Below are positions 62,535 to 64,000 of a stretch of 64,000 bases of DNA, piece by piece. Both the position numbers and the translations under genes were made by a program. This stretch comes from Neofusicoccum parvum (taxonomy: Eukaryota; Ascomycota; Dothideomycetes; Botryosphaeriales; Botryosphaeriaceae): the NCBI GenBank assembly GCA_020912385.1, contig CP087214.1:868001-932000 (forward strand), in the 5' to 3' direction. The notes beneath the pieces were generated by a model. The model was given only the letters and a program-made list of their open reading frames with translations, was not told the origin of the DNA and did not search any database. Numbering within the stretch: the first letter of the stretch is position 1; each line of letters starts with the position of its first letter.

Positions 62535-64000
62535 ATGTCTGTTGTCTCAGTGGGCTCGTATGTGCTCCGCCTCCCCTGCGCCGCGAGCGGCAATGATGCT
62601 GACTGCAACAGAGGACAGCTGTCTGCGGAGGAGGTTGCTGGTTTGGCGAAGAGCGCGGGACTCGCCCTGTCTCCGGAGCATGTTGAGGATTACCGAACGC
62701 TTCTCGGCGGACTTGGTTCTGTTGTGGACTCTATAATAGCTCAAGCAGGTATGCCTGCTGCCTTCCGGATTTCTTGAAAGAGGAGTGACTGCTTGGTCAC
62801 GGGCACAGGCTGCAGCACGGAAAGCTGGCGCTGACCCACGAACATAGACTACCAGCCGACAGTCGACTACGACAAATACCCGAGGAAAGATATCCACATC
62901 CCTCAGGATACTGACAAGGGAGGATGGGCAACCAAAGTGACGGCTTACTGCACTGCCCCGAAGAGTGACCTCCTAAAAGGCAAGACAGTGGCCCTGAAGG
63001 ACAACATGGGCTTTGCAGGCGTGCGCTGCACCAATGGCACGAAAGCCGTGGACTGGACTCCCGAGATCGATGCCACGGTTGCCACTAGAATCATGGATGC
63101 GGGCGGCACGATAACTGGAAAAGCAAGTAAGTGACTCTCCACCAAACTATCGGGGACTCTTCTGAACAGCGGAAGCCTGCGAGAACTCGTGCATGGAAGC
63201 CGTCAGCGACACATCTATCACCGGCCCCGTGCACAACCCATACGCGGACGGCTACAGCAGCGGCGGAAGCAGCAGTGGAAGCGGCAGACTCGTGGCCACC
63301 GGCTCCGTGGACATGGCCATCGGTGGAGACCAAGGCGGCAGTATCCGCATCCCGGCGTCCTGTTGCGGTATCGTCGGTCTGAAGCCAACGTGGGGCCTTG
63401 TTCCATACACTGGCATTCTCAGTCTGGAGGCAACCATTGACCACACGGGTCCGATGACGAGGTCCGTAAGAGACAACGCACTGCTTCTGGAAGCCATTGC
63501 CGGTCCAGACGGGATCGATGACAGGCAATCAGCTTTCATGGATCCGGGTTCTGTGAAGTACGTTTCGAAACTCGATGGATTCCTCGAGAAGGACGGCCCG
63601 GAGTTGTTGAAAGGCATGAGGATCGGTGTTGTCGAGGAAGGCTTCTGGGGTTCGAATACGGATGTCGACGACGCCATCCGGAAAGCCACAGAGAAGTTCT
63701 CTCAGCTCGGGGCTTCTGTGGAAAAGGTCTCCGTGCCAACTCACAAGCTCGCCGGTGATCTGCTCATGTGTGGCCCGCTTTTGGCAGGGGCGAAGCCATG
63801 TCTCCTCAGCAATGCCCCTGGCCGCAAGCAGCTTTTCCTAACGGAACGGATGACCGTATCGGCGGAGAAGCTGTCACAACAGGCCTTTGATTCCCTCAGT
63901 GCTGGTGGCCAGAATCTGTACATGCGGCACCTGCTGGCGGAGCAGAAGTATGGGCCCTTCCTGCACGGAAAGTGCAGCAATCTGATCCGCAAATGCAGCG
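62535..64000 (+). CDS. Amidase-signature hydrolase, 5' part (runs off the window)
   Basis: Amidase-signature enzyme, at least 440 aa within the window. Exons are 62535-62748, 62848-63126 and 63170 to the window edge; introns are 99 and 43 nt (the second is at the lower size limit), both phase 1. The catalytic triad is visible: Lys in KTVALKDNMGFAG, cis-Ser in YSSGGSSSGSG and the nucleophilic Ser in GGDQGGSIRIPASCCG, followed by GIVGLKPTWGLVPYTGI and the spacer DHTGPMTRSVRDNALLLEAI and AGPDGIDDRQ. The N-terminal helical segment (LSAEEVAGLAKSAGLALSPE) and these blocks resemble bacterial enantioselective amidases (Rhodococcus/Delftia type) more than yeast acetamidases. It hydrolyses amide bonds; the substrate is unknown. 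The start at 62535 has a good context (CACCATGTC); an upstream start with a hydrophobic leader is possible. The gene is 3'-truncated by the window. Confidence 0.9.

Overview
The window is nuclear DNA of a filamentous ascomycete (Pezizomycotina). Evidence: genes are split by 45-105 nt introns with GTRNGT donors and CTAAC/CTGAC-like branch sites, coding sequence has C-rich third positions, and the families are typical of moulds (group III NIK1/OS-1 histidine kinase, Som1/Flo8 LisH regulator, LaeA-type methyltransferase with a Zn2Cys6 regulator, SFP1, NIMA-interacting ADIP protein). A dothideomycete is my guess from protein flavour only. I saw no transposon, rRNA, convincing tRNA, CRISPR or viral sequence.

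Layout. 1-652: 3' end of a NIK1/OS-1 kinase. 2769-6693: SNF2 ATPase with RING finger (ULS1/RIS1 type). 8388-10452 (-): ADIP-domain TINC-like protein, divergent from DUS3 (11072-13522, +). 16205-18206: SFP1-like C2H2 regulator, with coding-like sequence upstream of its first visible ATG. 18207-21756 is gene-poor. 21757-23768 (-): F-box/WD-like protein with a GC-AG intron. 24980-25407 (-): a small spliced Cys-rich protein. 27190-28408 (-) and 28968-31490 (+): a head-to-head methyltransferase and Zn2Cys6 regulator. 33438-35219: CDC20. 35635-37462: PSY4/PPP4R2. 39775-42334 (-): Som1/Flo8-like LisH protein. 43348-44296 (-) and 44666-46050 (+): BET3 and U5-40K, head to head. 47208-48622: two-TM protein with PY motifs. 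50447-52146 (-): MFS transporter. 52917-54794 (-): phosphotransferase-fold protein. 55121-55735 (-): unknown basic protein. 56065-57867 (-): F-box protein with an acidic repeat. 58607-59652: short-chain dehydrogenase. 60641-61809: coiled-coil protein. 62535-64000: amidase, running off the window.

Most genes are housekeeping: cell cycle (CDC20, PSY4, TINC-like), genome stability (ULS1), tRNA modification (DUS3), splicing (U5-40K), ER-Golgi traffic (BET3), growth and morphogenesis control (SFP1, Som1). They are not an operon-like pathway. The accessory flavour is in the methyltransferase/Zn2Cys6 pair and in the amidase, MFS and phosphotransferase genes. No polyketide, peptide-synthetase or terpene core gene is present, so I see no biosynthetic cluster.

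The most useful new points are gene models that need splicing: a 9-nt microexon in BET3, a GC-AG intron in the F-box/WD gene, an overlooked Cys-rich protein at 24980-25407, a 3n stop-free intron lying between the zinc-binding histidines of the SFP1-like finger, and a probable missing N-terminus of that protein. I did not find a clearly undescribed multi-gene system.
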